NCBI GenBank assembly: GCA_014281115.1
Contig: JACONQ010000007.1
Location: 2,356,001-2,420,000 of the forward strand
Direction of reading: 5' to 3'
Length of the DNA stretch: 64,000 nt
DNA from: Laburnicola sp. R22_1
Lineage: Eukaryota; Ascomycota; Dothideomycetes; Pleosporales; Didymosphaeriaceae
Positions 21,601-30,780 of this stretch are shown one piece after another. Position 1 is the stretch's first letter; each line of letters starts with the position of its first letter. The notes under the pieces were generated by a model. The model did no database searches. It saw only the letters and a program-made list of their open reading frames with translations, and was not told the origin of the DNA. The translations under genes and the position numbers were made by a program.

Positions 21601-22309
21601 AGGCCACAAGGCTCGGGTCAGATGGCTTGGGGTCGAGTGGCACAATGTGGATCTTGTTGGAGTTTCCGCGGTAGTTCATGGGCGTGTTGCCAAACATGCA
21701 ATCCAATGCGATGTTGACCAGGTCGGTGGACTCCTTCGACTTGGCCTGGGCCTTTGCCTGCGTCTGGGCGTGCTCGTCGATGTTGGGCATGGACGAGATG
21801 GAGCTGCCGCGGGTGCGCGAGCGCGCAAAGACGGCGGCGGTGGGCGAGCGGGGCGTCGTCGTTTCGGTGACTAGCGACGAGCGGCGGGCGTGGAGGCCGC
21901 CGAACGAGGGCCCCGCGGTGCTCGCGCTGCCGGCGCCGAAGGCTCGTGAGCGTGTGCTCGGCTGGGCGGGCGACTCTGCGCGCGGCGGGCTCGGCTTGGA
22001 GTCGAACAGGATCGTCTTGGGCAGCGAGGCCGTCTCGTCCTGGGCGACGATGATGCGGCAGTCGCGGGGGAAGTCGAGGTCGATCTCGGGCAGCGGGCCG
22101 TCGTGGGCGGTCCCCAGCGACAATTGGGCGCCATGGAGCGGGTAGGGCTGGCCGTCGGGGTGGTAGAGGGTGCTCGTTTCGGGATAGAGCAGGTGTCGCG
22201 TGTGAGACTCTTCGGTGGCAGAATCAAGCGTCGTGGTCGGCGACGGGTGCGCGGCGGCGCCTTTGCGGGCGCTGAAGAACTGGCCAAGCATGTCTCCTAT
22301 CGGGCGCAT
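18656..22309 (-). CDS. LST4: LST4 / folliculin-interacting protein (FNIP-type longin-DENN protein)
   Basis: Single 1217-residue frame without introns. The N-terminal FNIP block is visible: DFPRDCRIIVAQDE (about residues 80-92) with TILFDSKP, then LVNIALDCMFGNTPMNYRGN with SNKIHIVP (about 197-224) and RTIFITRMFSVTIPDDEQ (about 285-300). A middle FNIP block includes GVWREEARWLGRWAGRREEN with FFFFNLLTAFLGNHTEWLNL. Long Ser/Pro-rich disordered inserts separate the blocks. A C-terminal DENN-like region carries ALIADTRTFRIKRISLRRL (about residues 1060-1080). In yeast, Lst4 pairs with Lst7 (folliculin) as a GAP for Gtr2, signalling amino acids to TORC1 at the vacuole. No folliculin/LST7 gene is seen in this window. 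Identification rests on the FNIP N-terminal signature. Confidence 0.86.
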   Translation of the reverse strand: MRPIGDMLGQFFSARKGAAAHPSPTTTLDSATEESHTRHLLYPETSTLYHPDGQPYPLHGAQLSLGTAHDGPLPEIDLDFPRDCRIIVAQDETASLPKTILFDSKPSPPRAESPAQPSTRSRAFGAGSASTAGPSFGGLHARRSSLVTETTTPRSPTAAVFARSRTRGSSISSMPNIDEHAQTQAKAQAKSKESTDLVNIALDCMFGNTPMNYRGNSNKIHIVPLDPKPSDPSLVASPIQDATSSLGRAEGIRRRSHLAKSFTPSNVPPELVSGEGSASMSKEHRRRTIFITRMFSVTIPDDEQDTSDVRTPTPQNSADGFPFPRQAAPARGTQKLSLSRKSPMYAITIILHLPIGAPSSTLRPPSRPGQFKANHLSTSGPGNDSLGSSLDSDRRAGWAFIDSNFGVDSLLSMSLSSDVDDRVDVVGQHWDVIMRTLTSLQFVVQERILNHFKMAQSTSVPMINHPRGPVPPMRRALRLQPNALMFDPEIRKAVELAGNRVVSGMRIPRVMTGQGKWGVWREEARWLGRWAGRREENFFFFNLLTAFLGNHTEWLNLLGPKWHRRRHREQQKSNAGDNLIISNRTIVVSPDKMAARRLIFLLAAFLPPNALSNYEGASPMRPSTSTSLRGYSQSPPTNMPPSRKHSLRRQINRRPRGKPSLTNMRLQPPAANNTGCSTVESANVRSDSGVAEFQEVPRHSRRSSAHSIRTSLVIPSMSDSATLAKNTGATASTAAPQNDVPVAHFTLPRTKSSGPLPDHRPDSSDSLASANLMHNLQRSGTGHASNPSTDSGNTSRWSGFMSFWNGRRGSSTDQSDYLQSTDDGLGVGGSAYRGLDRPRSQLEQMVQELSMDGVFGDTDPFEQPASSTTITGGDSPETYPVGTSGIPASAARPIPERPKTFDSTLKLSVNEKDGVIDVDIPLPDFGSPLQSPLLGGYGSVPSQQGSSYGESSILSAPCCEPEQPVNAAGWLKQFHPDFAVQAIRPYAELESDIKWAMSAEPSPIASAATPTLEQGPLERWVDVCSALIADTRTFRIKRISLRRLVRLIPTPTYQASAMTPGGSGIPPGRSQYGNPYSTGPTAPMMTEVHLAEKFVEEPIMDFDATLTDAVDRVLAQSGQGSRTQSASSSRSSSRRGRRDTRCMSDAPAHVEVPQTDCKAVIFDALEMVVKDVTAERDMKDETKEDVTTRNNSSFDAAKTATDSSLKEGIRRWLTEVE

Positions 22310-22483
22310 GCCGCCATAGAGGGAGCGAGGCGCGGCGGGCTTTTAGCAGTTGCTGTGGAAGCCGTAGTAGGCCTGGCGAGCGGGGACGGCCGCGTGGAAA
22401 CAGCCCATTGCAACGCGCGCGCGGGCGGCGGCTCTCTGCTGGGGCGGGAGTGAGGCGCGACGTCGGCCGGCGGGCTCGTCGCT

Positions 22484-22545
22484 GGGGAGTGGACGCGGGC
22501 GTGGGTGTTGTGCTGGGGAGTGAGCGCGGGCGTGGGTGTTGTGCT
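22484..22545. repeat. Two 31-bp tandem copies upstream of LST4
   Basis: GGGGAGTGRRCGCGGGCGTG followed by GGTGTTGTGCT is repeated head to tail (22484-22514, 22515-22545) about 175 bp upstream of the LST4 start. May lie in its promoter or 5' leader. Confidence 0.8.
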
Positions 22546-23173
22546 GGCCGGCGGGCGGCGGCGGCGGAGGAAGAGGAAGAGGCGGTCGAGGGTGGGACGC
22601 GGTGTCGGCGTGTGTCGCGTGCTGTGAAGAGGCCTGAGGGCCACGGGTGAGCGAGGCTGCTGGCTGCTGCTACATACCTAGCTTGTGACGCTCCACGCTT
22701 AGTTATACAATGGCGGTGAAGGGCTCCGCGTACCGCTATCTCTGCCTGCATGCATTCTCCAAGCTCCCGCCGTCAGCTTCCCGTCTCACCTGGTTCTCCG
22801 GGCCCATGGCCGACGGGCTGCTATCGGTGGCCATGCTGCTCTCTCCTGGCTCGTCACCTCGACGCCCGTCAGTCACTGCGCAGTGGCAGCATCGCGGCCT
22901 GTTCGACGGTACCTAGTACATACCCATGCATCCCTACCGGCACGCGCAGATCAGCCGCCAGGATTCCCCGGGGTCCAACTCTCCACAATCACACTCGCTT
23001 GCAACCATGTACCAAGGTAGGTCTGGCCGGCCATATCACGTCCATCGTATACATGCGACTAGTCGTCTTCTGGCACGGAAACGGCTCCATATCAGAAATC
23101 GGCTGTCTGCAGCTCCCACGTCAGCCGCGCCTTCCCAGGCAAGACAAAAAGCCTTGACGTCGTGCAACACGGC

Positions 23174-23329
23174 CATCGCTGCCATTGAACCCATCATCTG
23201 TACGACACGCCCATCGCTGCCATTGAACCCATCATCTGTACTACACACCCATCGCTGCCATTGAACCCATCATCTGTACTACACACCCATCGCTGCCATT
23301 GAACCCATCATCTGTACTACACGCTACAG
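23174..23329. repeat. 39-bp tandem repeat, four copies
   Basis: The unit begins CATCGCTGCCATTGAACCCA and continues TCATCTGTACTACACACCC. Copies start at 23174, 23213, 23252 and 23291; the first and last differ by one or two bases. 39 is a multiple of three, so each frame repeats 13 residues, but no gene is evident around it. Confidence 0.92.
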
Positions 23330-24837
23330 ACGCCGATAGGCAATTCTCCCCGCACCACATTAATACACTTCCATTTGCTGCACTAGCGTGTCGAGTAGGA
23401 CCATGTTCTAGGCCTCGGCATGACAAACCCCCACAATCTCACCTTATTCGTCGCTATTCTGCCAGTCTACTGGCATCGTCCGCATTTACTTCAAGTTCGT
23501 ACTTACCGACTGACGTACTATACTCAATTGTCAACTTTTACCGTGAATGTTAAAGCATCCAGCTCTTGCTTTACGTTTTAGGATATTGCGCGTAGCTCAA
23601 TTGAGATTGTACTACTTTATGTTCGAATGGGTGCGTCTGAAATCTCCATATGCAAAAACGTCCGTTGACAATTGCTACATGTTCCGTGATTTAGGATATC
23701 TGAAGTAAAACCAGTGGGGTGCGCGACCGACGAAGATGTGTGATGGATTTCTCCGTCTTCAGTCCCGCCAAGTAATGAAGTCTTTGAAGGACATGGTGAA
23801 GAGGGAGGACGATATAGTTGGAAGCAGTACTTTATGTGTTGAAGATGGTAGGTAATGCTAAGGGTAGAGCACCTACACCTTTTGGTTCACGTGCAAGACT
23901 TCTAATGATATTGACATATATGGTATTCTCTACACACATCAGAAAGTCTATGCAGTACCGTGCAAATGCAGGGACTGGACACGTTGCTAGTATATTGCTC
24001 ACACTATTCTCCCTAGTGATATGAAGCAAATGCGATTGTTTGACCTTACATCTTCGGCTGAGATTCACGTGTTGAGCAGATTTCAATTCATTGAGACATG
24101 TTCTAAGCCCCTGATTTTGTATGTGATAATCATTTCAGCCTGAAAATACGTCTGACAAAGATTGCGCCTCGAAGATCAGCCTGTCAACACTCAAAAAGCT
24201 GAAATATTGGCAAAATCACCTCACGTACCCCTTATTGCGCAGTACTGTGGTGCTGAAGGTCAATATCATGAAAGATGCGGTAGTTGGGCGTAAAACTCCA
24301 TGTGGGAAGTTCCATGCCCAGATGCCCTGGTGGTGCAGTGCCCCCTATCATGCGCCGCCTCTACCTTGAGACCCCATGCACCTGCCCTTAACTTATGGTT
24401 GATCCGCGGTTGCTTTTCAGTCAGTGGCCACTCGTAGGAGTCTGACTACCAAGTCCTACTTTCCACTCCCTTGAACGCTCCTGAGCATCTTCCAACTCTG
24501 CCTTCCTAGACTTCTGGATCGACACCAAGTGCGAGCACGCTCATTGTTTACATGGCAGAACGGACAAGTGCAGGTCGTACATGCCCTATAAGAACCTGCC
24601 TCCTCCAACATCTCAACCATTCTTCATTCACATCACGCACACATCACAATGCACTGTCTTTTGCTGTCTATTACGTCCATACGATCTCGTTCTCTTCTTT
24701 TTTCGTCTATCTTCGAACGCTCAGTCTTCTTTGTTGCAGCTATACAGCTAGCAGTCATCATCGCGTTCCTTGACCACGTCGACATGACCGAATACCCATC
24801 TACGTGTATGAGATAACACGTGTTGGTTCTTTTCAAA

Positions 24838-25010
24838 CAAAGGTGCGCCCAATTCCCCAATGTCGGCTGGTCTCGCTCACGGTCCGACAAGATTTAAAAA
24901 CAAAGGTGCGTCCAATTCTCCAATGGTCGGCGGGTCTGCTCGGCGAGGGCCGCATGTTCGGCTTCCATGACCCTAGAGCTCCTAGCTGTCCGACAAGATT
25001 AAAACCCCCA
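24838..25010. repeat. Interspersed duplicated modules
   Basis: Module 1, CAAAGGTGCGYCCAATTCYC followed by CAATG, occurs at about 24838 and 24902. Module 2, GTCCGACAAGATT(T)AAAA, occurs at about 24883 and 24988. They look like a partial tandem duplication with divergence, possibly the edge of an older element. Confidence 0.7.
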
Positions 25011-25217
25011 GGAACCCGGCCAAGCTCTTCCATGCCTGTGACGGGAACCACAAGGGGGGGACAGAATGGACGCACAAGTCGTTAGTCTTTGACTAACGCA
25101 CCTTCTCCGCCGTATGGCGATAGGTTCCGGTCCGCTCGACGTTTCGGTCTCTTCGCTCAGAACGCTTGCATCATCATTGCGATTCGACCGGTCGACCTCG
25201 TCTATCGTTCGTCAGTC

Positions 25218-25962
25218 CAGCGCTTGCAACAGTCCGTATTACGGTTCGTACGGTATCGTTCGAAGGCGGTTTTCGGCGGTCCGTACGGTAGTGGTCTCCC
25301 ACAGTAATTGCAACCGTACCGTACCAATTATTAAGCCGTATTACGGCTGTACGGTTCCTAATCGGGAAGGAGGCGTGAGTTGAGCGTTTGGGGGCGTCCG
25401 GGCGTCAGATGTGGCAGATCCGGACTGCTTTGGGCGTAGTATGTACCCACATTGTGCGAATGCAGAGCTTCAACTCCTATCTATCTTTTTGCCCTGTTTC
25501 TTATACAAAAATCAGCTTCTTTACCTTAGTTACCATCGCCATTATGATGAGCTCGTGGGTCAACTCACAAAGTACGCGCGCGTCCTAGTTAACAGAGACG
25601 TTGCAGCCAGGCCACAATTAAAGCTTGTCAACTCCAAAAGAACTAGCTAACAAGAGACGTCGTCCCAAGTTACCTTAAGGACTTAACATCTTATATAAAT
25701 CGCAAGGAGAACGTACCTCTAGCAGTCAACAACAACAACAGAGCTCTAGACAACGCGCAACTTATACCTCCTTCCTAATTAGGACAATTATATATTATTT
25801 CTGGCCGTAATTTTACCATAAAAGGCTCAAATTGATTATTACGGCTTACTACCAGTACCGTATAGACCTCTCCGCCGTAACGTCCGTACAGTAATGGCTA
25901 GCAACCGTAACGTAACCGTAGTGGGCTCAAACCGTCCGTAATACGGACTGTTGCAAGCCCTG
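25218..25962. mobile_element. Non-autonomous hAT-type element (MITE-like, 745 bp)
   Basis: Ends form a terminal inverted repeat reading CAGSGCTTGCAACAGTCC, continuing GTATTACGG from both sides; only one position of 27 differs. A perfect 8-bp direct duplication, CGTCAGTC, flanks it (25210-25217 and 25963-25970). CAGGG-type ends plus an 8-bp duplication are the hallmark of hAT transposons. Subterminal regions on both sides are crowded with CCGTA/CGTACGG motifs, the usual kind of hAT transposase binding site. The interior has no transposase frame, so it depends on an enzyme encoded elsewhere. Confidence 0.88.
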
Positions 25963-26428
25963 CGTCAGTCACCCTGACGCTGCCGCCTTGTTCATGCCCA
26001 CTTGAGCACACTCCACCTGTTACCTGTATCGGCATCAGCAACACTCGCTCGGATCAAAAGGAACGGCTAGGGATTCGGGATGTGGTGGTTTCTCTTCATG
26101 TGTGCTACTCAGCTACGGTCTTCTTCAAGGTATTGTGTCCTCCGTGTCAAGCAGTGCGTCTATGCGAACTTCTCTGATGCCTCTCAGGACTTCACGCGAC
26201 TCCTCCTTCTATCGCCTGGACATGGGAGTCTCATCCAACTTCTGCCTCTCGGAGAGCTGGGGAGTCTGATCCGCATACTTTTGGCGCACTTGCTCTGCCT
26301 CGGAAGTTATCGTACACTACCAGAACACTCCTTGCGTCGCCGGCGACTTCAGGCTCGTCGATGCAGCCATCAGGACTACAGTGGGAAAGAGGGACGACGG
26401 ACCATGCAGAGTTGGAGCGGAGGAAGGA

Positions 26429-26531
26429 GAACGTCTCGAAGGGAACACTCCTACAGGTAGAATCCAGGATGGAGAGCGAAGCGTCTCGAAGGGAACACTC
26501 CTGCAGGTAGAATCCGGGATGGAGAGGGAAG
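26429..26531. repeat. 47-bp imperfect tandem duplication
   Basis: Core GTCTCGAAGGGAACACTCCT, followed by RCAGGTAGAATCCRGGATGGAG, occurs twice head to tail with few differences. No gene association seen. Confidence 0.8.
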
Positions 26532-26675
26532 GACGCGAAGTGTGCTGCAGGCAGCACGTAGATAAATATATTGCTTTTGGTGGAAAATTTTGTTGAGATC
26601 ACAACTCTTGTTTAGTTGTGGTACCTTAACCCCCCTGGTTCAGACCGGATAACGGACATTGACCAGAAACCGTGT

Positions 26676-26874
26676 CTTCACCTTCCCGTGAGGAGACCCG
26701 TAGAGGGTGGACCAGAAGAAAATTCGCCACGCCCTACTATCGGTTACCACAGTATAGTGGCGAATCAACAGTTTTTTTTATAGCTAATCAAACCTTCACT
26801 AAATGTCATTGATTCTTCGATCGTTTACCATAGAGGTAGCTTCACCTGCCGGTGAGGAGACCCGTAGGTGCCTG
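26676..26874. repeat. Dispersed 25-bp direct repeat
   Basis: CTTCACCTKCCSGTGAGGAG followed by ACCCGTAG appears at about 26676 and about 26840, 160 bp apart, each followed by GGTG-containing sequence. Origin unknown. Confidence 0.6.
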
Positions 26875-27613
26875 CAAACCTCAGGGGATTTGCTGACAGG
26901 TTTCTCGGGCTGGCTGGCGCGACATTTTTGTTACCGCCGAATTACCAAGCGAATCGTGGTTTAACAAGAAACTGTAGATTTCTTGCATGGTTCGGCGCTG
27001 AGCGGGCCAAGTGACCTCTCGGGAGGCGTAGTATCACGTGACGCGCGATCCACCTGGGCACCTAGGCACCTAGGCACCTGGCGGGTTTTTAGAAAAATTC
27101 TTGCGAGATGACTGATGAACCACTTACCAACTCCGGTCGTGGAGAACGCACTGCAGTGGTTGCGCGAGGTTGGTGCTTGGCGCCGGTCTTGACGCCCGAT
27201 ACCGGTCCATAATCACACTACCACAAACAACAAAAAAAATTGCACACATCGGATTTCTCAATGCAATCGCTTCATGCAATGCATACAACTCGTATATGGC
27301 TCCGGTGATCAATTCCGGGCGTCCCGAGCCAGCATTCGCACAGCCCAGTACGATTCACAGCTCGCCTAATCATGTACCCCCAGGTTACCAATTCTGCCGT
27401 GCATGCAGGTTGGGGCGCTCTACATATTCGACTCCTTAACAGACGTGTTAAGCCGGATAACACTGGGCTGGGAACAGGATTATTCCTGGCTCTTTCTGTA
27501 TGACCGGCTGCTACGACGACAATTGTTGTGCTGCGTTTGCTAGGGCCTGTTCGGTAGGCGTGATTTCGAATTGTGATTCCGTCGGGCCTTCCTATTACAG
27601 CAAGCGTCGTAGC

Positions 27614-27894
27614 AAAATTACGTTGTGTTTGGTGGCAGCGTAATTTTAACGTTATAAATTAAAGGATAATTCTACTATTTTTTACTAGCGTTTTTGTCCC
27701 TTGCAAGTGCTAATTTTAACCTATATATTATTAGGTTATCCCCTATACAGCCGGAATCACAGGGGACGTGCGAAAAACACCTCTAGAGGTGTTTTTCTCT
27801 AATTCTGCCAAGGAAATTGAAGGTACTTTGCGGTTCTAGCAGCATTTTTCTTGCCTACGTTAGTCTTAACGTTGTACCAAACACAACTGTAATT
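27614..27894. repeat. Fold-back (inverted-repeat) element, MITE-like
   Basis: Outer arms AATTACGTTGTGTTTGGT (near 27616-27633) and its reverse complement with one extra base (27876-27894) enclose AT-rich DNA. Inside lies a perfect 26-bp palindrome centred on TCTAGA (27772-27797). No clear target duplication was found, so the superfamily is open. Confidence 0.55.
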
Positions 27895-29237
27895 CCTGAC
27901 TACTTAAAGCAGCTAGTATACCTGCGGCAACTAATGTACCCCCTTATACACACCTTACTTAATACAGCTCAGAATTATGATTCGAAATCGTGGGCACCGA
28001 ACAGAGCCTTACGCAGTCTACGTAATCCGGGCGATCGACCACGTACCAGGCGCAGAGTCGGTAAATATATTGGGATCAGCGGGTCAAAAAAAGTGGATCT
28101 GAGAGTCGACGGTGTCCAAATTTCCGGGAGATAAAGATGAGGGGGAATTGAACCACCGCTTGTTGTCTAAGCGAGTGCTTGGTGCTGCACATGGATTCGC
28201 AACGTCTTCATTAACAGCCAGAGGAATTTGGCTGTCTGGCCAATGAAAGATGGATCAGCTTGGTGTTGGACTGGATTTGTACGTGGGCGCGTGGAGGCGT
28301 GCTGCGGCTCGAATCGCTCGTGGTGCATATTCACATGCTCCAGGCCTGTGCTGTGTGACACGTCAGATTGTAATATTCTGAGAGCTGCGCGCGGATGGGC
28401 AATCGTTAGAGGAACCGAGTGATGTAGTGCTCAAACTTACGTCACATTCTTCAACCAATACCGTAGGTATGATCGCTTGCTCCTTGTCCAGAACGGCAAA
28501 AGATATCCAAGATCTTAAACTGGTGACCGAGCGACATAGATATGCTAGGGATTTTTATTTTTTTGTGAACAAAGCTGCATCCCGCAACTATACTATAATA
28601 AAAAAGAAAATCTAGCTATAACCTTTTTTTCTGTGTACTAGCTCTTAGCAAAAAAATCTTAAATACACGTAATTGAATTGATAACGCGCTCATAACCGCG
28701 TTATTTCTAAAATCGAAAAATTCAATCATGTGATCTGACTGTGAAGTGCCTGTGGGTCTCGGTCGAGACCGGATGCTAGGGATAAAAATGGAGAGGTGAT
28801 GATGCACTTGGGATTGTGCGATAGCAGCAGAACAATTAAATTGGCTCTATGCACTATCTATAAATTGTTAAGCATGAAGAACTGACCAATGAGGGATGAC
28901 TCATGAAGAGGTATTTTCACCACAGGAAACCCAAGGAAGGAAACCCCAGGATAAAACAACACCGTTAGATTTGTCTTTGTTGAACATTAGACCTATCCGT
29001 TTCTCATTGCAGTGAAAGCAGTGTATTATGTAAAAAAAGTCCCATCAAGATAACACTACAAGATCCAGCAACCCTGACAAAGGAAATATAAAGAAAACAT
29101 ACTAACACAATACAGAACCTAAAACCAAGTAACAACAGGGGGGATGTGTGCCTAACAGCACGGGCATGAGACCATCCTTATAGGATCTGCCCTTTGGGGG
29201 ATTTTAGCAAGAGGTAAAATTTGTAGACTGCAGATGA

Positions 29238-30011
29238 TCAGTTTACAGTGAAGTTCTCGGGTGCTTTTTGTAACGTACTGTTTTCATTACAACCCATATG
29301 CCCGTTGAAAATAAGTTTATTGTCAATCATGGGTAATTCTTCCATGACCTCACGTGTTTTCGGGGATTCGTTCCATTTGCCGCCGTGCGATGTCACAAAC
29401 TCTTTGAGCGAATCATAGACTTCGTGAGTATTGACTAGACGCTCTTTAAGAATGACACCTTTTAGCCTCGATGACACTGGCTTTTGAGTTCCCTGCTCGC
29501 TTGTCTTCATACACTTGAATTTGCAGTTGATGGTTGCAAATTTTCCACGGATATCCTTCTCGAGATCTGCAAATTTCCCATAGATATCCTTCTTGAGATC
29601 ATAGTATCCTAGTGGATGCCCGTCTGAATTGTGCGTCGGTGCTGCAGCACTAGCACCAGTGCGATCGCGCTTGACGAAACCGGGAACTTTTTCGAACTTC
29701 TGAGGTGGAGCGACATTTGGAGAGAGCTTCTGTAAGTTTTCCATCGTAAGCGGCGGATATGAAGCTTTTGCTTCTTATGGATGGTTTTGATCATGGCCGC
29801 CATCGTTGGGTATCTGCTCTTTGACTCGCTCGGCGTCTGGTTTCTCCCTCCTAGACCTCCTGTTGCCATGAGAAGCGCCGATAGAATAGGACCTGCCGAG
29901 ACTATCAGACTTCGGGATACCATTCGCCTTTGCAATTTCCACGCAAATTTCAGGCAGCGTCGACGTCCCTTTGAGAGGCGGTACATAGAGGTGCCCATGG
30001 TCTCGAGGCAT
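29238..30011 (-). CDS. Unrecognised protein, interrupted by one in-frame stop
   Basis: Two minus-strand frames in the same phase: 30011-29775 (78 codons, MPRDHGHLYVPPLKGTSTLP...) ends at TAA, and after ten open codons the next Met (29744) starts a 168-codon frame ending at 29238. The downstream part has a near-duplicate pair, KKDIYGKFADLEKDIRGKFA, then EVYDSLKEFVTSHGGKWNES. I know no family for it. The single stop could be a real nonsense mutation, a stop removed by an unrecognised intron (a phase-compatible but weak donor GTCAAA lies in the first part, with acceptor TTACAG near 29730), or a sign of two separate genes. It may also be a 3' part of the gene at 30781-32523, whose last visible donor has no partner. 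Confidence 0.4.
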
Positions 30012-30780
30012 GGTGAGCTCGAATGTGGGATCGTTCGAGGAGATATGAAGCGGTCGTCGATGTTCGAGCGTATTCGTGTGGTGTTAGAATTTGGGTAAAG
30101 CTGCTGGAGTAAGGATGCTGTGAGGAATGGTGTGGATGGTGTGAAGAAGTAAGTAGGAGTGAAGGTGCAGATAGTTATGGGGAAGCCTCTAGGGGAGGAT
30201 GTACGAGTCAAGCCAGCCCTAGTTTGAATCCTGTGACTCATTCCACAAGTTGGTACTGCTTTTAGAATGAGTCACATACTTACGAGAAAGTGGATGAGCA
30301 ACCCGCCGAACTCACTGCAGTTATAAATCACAGGAATCTGACTGCGGTATATGTCTGCTCTAGGTAGCATGTGGGAGCTCACTGGTGACGGTTGCGTTGT
30401 AAATTCTTGAGGAACTTGACAAGACATTGGAAAACAAAGTCCATTTATTGCAAACAAGATTCAAGAGAAGTGATTATATTATTAAAGAAACTACAAAAAA
30501 GCACCAAGAACTCCAGAGTGACGTGCTGACCAAAGGGAAATAGCAAAATAACCATACAATTTGCCGGAATCTCAACACTGTCCTTGACTCACAATGATAA
30601 TACCTTAGCTGACCAGAATGAAAGTTTGATTCCATGCTGCAAAGCCCATCATCCGTACACAGTTAATCCGTATCTGTGCTTTTCAGGATATTGCAGCCGC
30701 TTGTTCAGCTCTTTAGTATTTTTCGAGCACTACGTTGTCATTAATACTCCATCCGTATCATCATAAGAATCAATACTTAC

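Larger units (their letters stand above)
22560..29237. other. Gene-poor 6.7-kb stretch
   Basis: I find no supportable protein gene here. Open frames are under 136 codons, lack recognisable motifs and overlap on both strands. The stretch holds a 39-bp tandem array, duplicated modules, a non-autonomous hAT element and a fold-back element (listed separately). Composition is near average with AT-rich patches around 27.65-27.9 and 28.55-28.7 kb. Confidence 0.55.

Noticed and set aside
28134..28185. tRNA-like text (GGGGGAATTGAACC and a 5-bp stem CGCTT/AAGCG with a 7-nt loop)
   Set aside because: No acceptor stem pairing and no D-arm could be formed on either strand; the T-arm-like stem has a mismatch and the loop lacks the expected residues. 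Not a tRNA gene.
29609..30241. 210-codon minus-strand frame overlapping the unknown gene
   Set aside because: Arg/Ser/Thr/Pro-rich with no ordered region; competes with the frame of 30011-29775. Kept out, though part may be coding if exon borders change.
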